Shown: positions 3,530-5,115 of the stretch, piece by piece | Numbering within the stretch: the first letter of the stretch is position 1 | How the letters are laid out: the number at the start of each line of letters is the position of its first letter | Made by a program: the position numbers and the translations under genes | The notes under the pieces: generated by a model | Database searches by the model: none | Seen by the model: only the letters and a program-made list of their open reading frames with translations | Told to the model about the DNA's origin: nothing | Origin: SHZI01 sp964391025 | GTDB lineage: Bacteria > Pseudomonadota > Gammaproteobacteria > Steroidobacterales > GCA-2729495 | Assembly: GCA_964391025.1 (NCBI GenBank) | Contig: CAYMKJ010000169.1 | Coordinates: forward strand, 1 to 5,115 | Length of the DNA: 5,115 bases | Direction of reading: 5' to 3'

Positions 3530-5115
3530 ATGACCGATTCCCTGTTGTCCCGGCGTGAAATCCTGGCGGCTGGCACCAGTCTCGCCGCCCTCTCCGCTGT
3601 GGCCTGCACCGCGACTGGTGGGGTGAAGGCTGGCGGCGGAGCGGCCAGCCCGAACAGAGCCAGCGCACCGCAGGCCCCCTTCGACACACTGCGTGACTAC
3701 GTCGCCGCTCTCGAGGCCAACGGGCTGCTGCTGCGGATACCCGCAGTGGACCAGGACGCGTTCCAGGCCACGGGGCTGGTCTACCGGGCCAACGATCTCT
3801 ACAGTTTTTATGGCGTCCCGGCGCTGCTCTTCGACCGGGTGAAGATCGGCGGCCAGTGGGTGCAGGGTCCGTTGCTGGGGCTCCTGCAGGCGAACCTGAA
3901 CTGCGACGCCATCGTCTTTGGCCAGCCACTGGTCCCGGGCAACGGGGCAGCGAGCTACCGCAATGCCAAGACGTACCTCGCCGGGGTCCTGAACAACAAC
4001 AACGGCAGCTACCCGCAGATTCCGCCGGTCACCATCGCCCGCGAACGGGCCCTGTGCAAGCAGGTGGTACTGCGCGGTGACGAGATCGACCTGACGAAGT
4101 TTGCCTTCATCCAGACGAACCCGGCAGACGCGGGCCGTTACATCAACGCCACGTCGGTATTCACCCACGACCCGGTCATGGGCAACAATTTCGGTACCTA
4201 TCGCTGCCAGCTGAAGGGCCCGCGCCTGCTGGGCCTCAATCCGGAACCGAATCAGGCGGGCTGGAAGATGCTGATGGCCGCGAAGAAACGGGGCGAGGCA
4301 GTCGCGAAGGTGTCCATTGCACTTGGCCAGGATCCCGTGGTCTGGTTCATCAGCTGCACGCGCGTGGCCCCGCGGTTCGGCGACAAGCCCGTCGACGAGC
4401 TGGCCGTGGCAGGCGGCTTCCGGGGCAAGCCCCTCGAGGTCGTGCAGTCGGAAACCAATGATCTGCTCGTCCCCGCTCACGCCGAGATGATCATCGAGGG
4501 TGAGGTCCCGCTGCAGGGACAGGGCATGCCCGAAGGGCCCTTCGGGGAAATGTTCGGCTACCTGGGCCCTTACAAGCAGGAAAACTTCTACCTGAACGTC
4601 ACGGCGGTCACCCACCGCCGGGATCCCTGGGTGGTGAACATGTACACCGGTCTGCAGCGGGGCATGGTCACCTCTCCCCAGGACGCCCTGTCCGACTACT
4701 TTATCCGGCGCGGCGTGCCGAACCTTAAGGAGTCCTACCAGCCCCAGGACGTCATGGGGATCTACATCATCAGCATCGACAAGAACGGCCCCGGCCAGGG
4801 CCTGAAGGCCGGGCACGCGGTGGCCGATCGCAATCCGATTGCCAAGGTGGTGATTGTGGTGGACAAGGACATCGACGTGATGGACCGCACCCAGGTCATG
4901 TTCGCCCTTGGCTCCCGCTGGCAGCCGTCACCGGCCACCGAAATCATCAAGGACCTGCAGGGGATCGTCACCGACCCCAGCCAGCCCGTTCAGGGGCGGA
5001 CGAGCAAGATCATCATCGACGCCACGATTCAGTGGCCGGAGGAAGGTGGGCGGGAGAAATTCCCGGCGACCAACCGGGCCCTGCTCGAAAAGGACGAGCC
5101 GAATGTCCTTGCGGA
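3530..5115 (+). CDS. UbiD-family prenyl-FMN-dependent (de)carboxylase with Tat-type signal peptide (3' end outside window)
   Basis: There are 528 codons with no stop before the edge; the family is usually about 500 residues, so only a short C-terminus is missing. Residues 1-30 are a Tat-type signal: SRREIL (7-12), a hydrophobic stretch (11-25) and Cys26 in AVAC, a weak lipobox, so cleavage by signal peptidase I or II is open. The rest is UbiD: NNFGTYRCQL (219-228), KPLEVVQSETNDLLVPAHAEMIIEGE (300-325), PEGPFGEMFGYLGP (334-347), VTAVTHRRDPW (357-367) and KVVIVVDKDIDVMDRTQVMFALGSRWQP (439-466). By motif alignment with Fdc1/UbiD, Asn220, Arg225, Glu308, Glu335 and Glu340 match the metal/phosphate and catalytic residues. 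The second metal ligand is normally a His, but no His occurs at 228-260. Family enzymes reversibly decarboxylate unsaturated or aromatic acids with prenylated FMN; the substrate here is unknown. No ubiX-like prenyltransferase gene is visible in the window. The neighbours suggest an envelope location. Confidence 0.93.
   Translation, partial: MTDSLLSRREILAAGTSLAALSAVACTATGGVKAGGGAASPNRASAPQAPFDTLRDYVAALEANGLLLRIPAVDQDAFQATGLVYRANDLYSFYGVPALLFDRVKIGGQWVQGPLLGLLQANLNCDAIVFGQPLVPGNGAASYRNAKTYLAGVLNNNNGSYPQIPPVTIARERALCKQVVLRGDEIDLTKFAFIQTNPADAGRYINATSVFTHDPVMGNNFGTYRCQLKGPRLLGLNPEPNQAGWKMLMAAKKRGEAVAKVSIALGQDPVVWFISCTRVAPRFGDKPVDELAVAGGFRGKPLEVVQSETNDLLVPAHAEMIIEGEVPLQGQGMPEGPFGEMFGYLGPYKQENFYLNVTAVTHRRDPWVVNMYTGLQRGMVTSPQDALSDYFIRRGVPNLKESYQPQDVMGIYIISIDKNGPGQGLKAGHAVADRNPIAKVVIVVDKDIDVMDRTQVMFALGSRWQPSPATEIIKDLQGIVTDPSQPVQGRTSKIIIDATIQWPEEGGREKFPATNRALLEKDEPNVLA

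Noticed and set aside
3990..4004. AAC repeat giving four Asn in the UbiD protein
   Set aside because: Four short codon repeats inside a coding loop; not enough to call a meaningful tandem repeat.
3434..4816. Long minus-strand open frame of 460 codons
   Set aside because: It lies antisense to the UbiD and membrane protein genes, whose family motifs are unmistakable. Its translation has no recognisable motif, and long antisense frames are common in GC-rich DNA.
1..5115. CRISPR array, tRNA, rRNA or complete insertion sequence
   Set aside because: I saw no regularly spaced direct repeats, no cloverleaf-like tRNA sequence, no rRNA signature and no transposase-like protein.

Overview
The window looks like a piece of chromosome from a high-GC Gram-negative bacterium, probably a proteobacterium. 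The evidence is strong G/C preference at third codon positions, a lipoprotein signal typical of an outer-membrane export route, a Tat-type signal peptide and a VapBC toxin-antitoxin pair. No rRNA, tRNA, CRISPR array or complete insertion sequence was seen.

Left part (1-1410). An open frame without a visible start enters at the left edge and stops at 331; whether it is coding is uncertain. A VapBC module on the minus strand follows (vapB 790-1044, vapC 395-790). Its stop and start codons overlap as TGATG, and a promoter/operator region (1049-1101) holds two CTACACG boxes exactly 20 bp apart. The stretch 1102-1410 has no convincing gene. It holds a GC-rich hairpin, REP-like motifs, the left arm of a 46-bp inverted repeat and a possible short ORF.

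Middle (1226-2127). One gene, a DUF7002-like protein of unknown function (1411-2058), is bracketed by two 46-bp inverted copies (1226-1271 and 2082-2127) that differ at one base. The arrangement resembles a small inserted or rearranged cassette. Each arm also encodes the same short peptide (ALVSIHVPND[K/R]ARA), so the arms may be duplicated scraps of an older gene.

Right part (2152-5115). Three plus-strand genes form a probable operon: a DUF3313-like lipoprotein (2152-2865), a six-helix ferric-reductase-like membrane protein (2888-3496) and a UbiD-family prenyl-FMN (de)carboxylase (from 3530, running off the right edge). The UbiD protein carries an N-terminal SRREIL Tat motif followed by a hydrophobic stretch and Cys26, so it appears to be exported. 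UbiD enzymes are normally cytoplasmic. With a membrane heme-type protein next door, the layout recalls MsrPQ, where a Tat-exported cofactor enzyme works with a ferric-reductase-like membrane partner. The UbiD protein keeps the catalytic Arg/Glu/Glu but seems to lack the usual metal-binding His. This putative envelope-located UbiD system is the most interesting part of the window.
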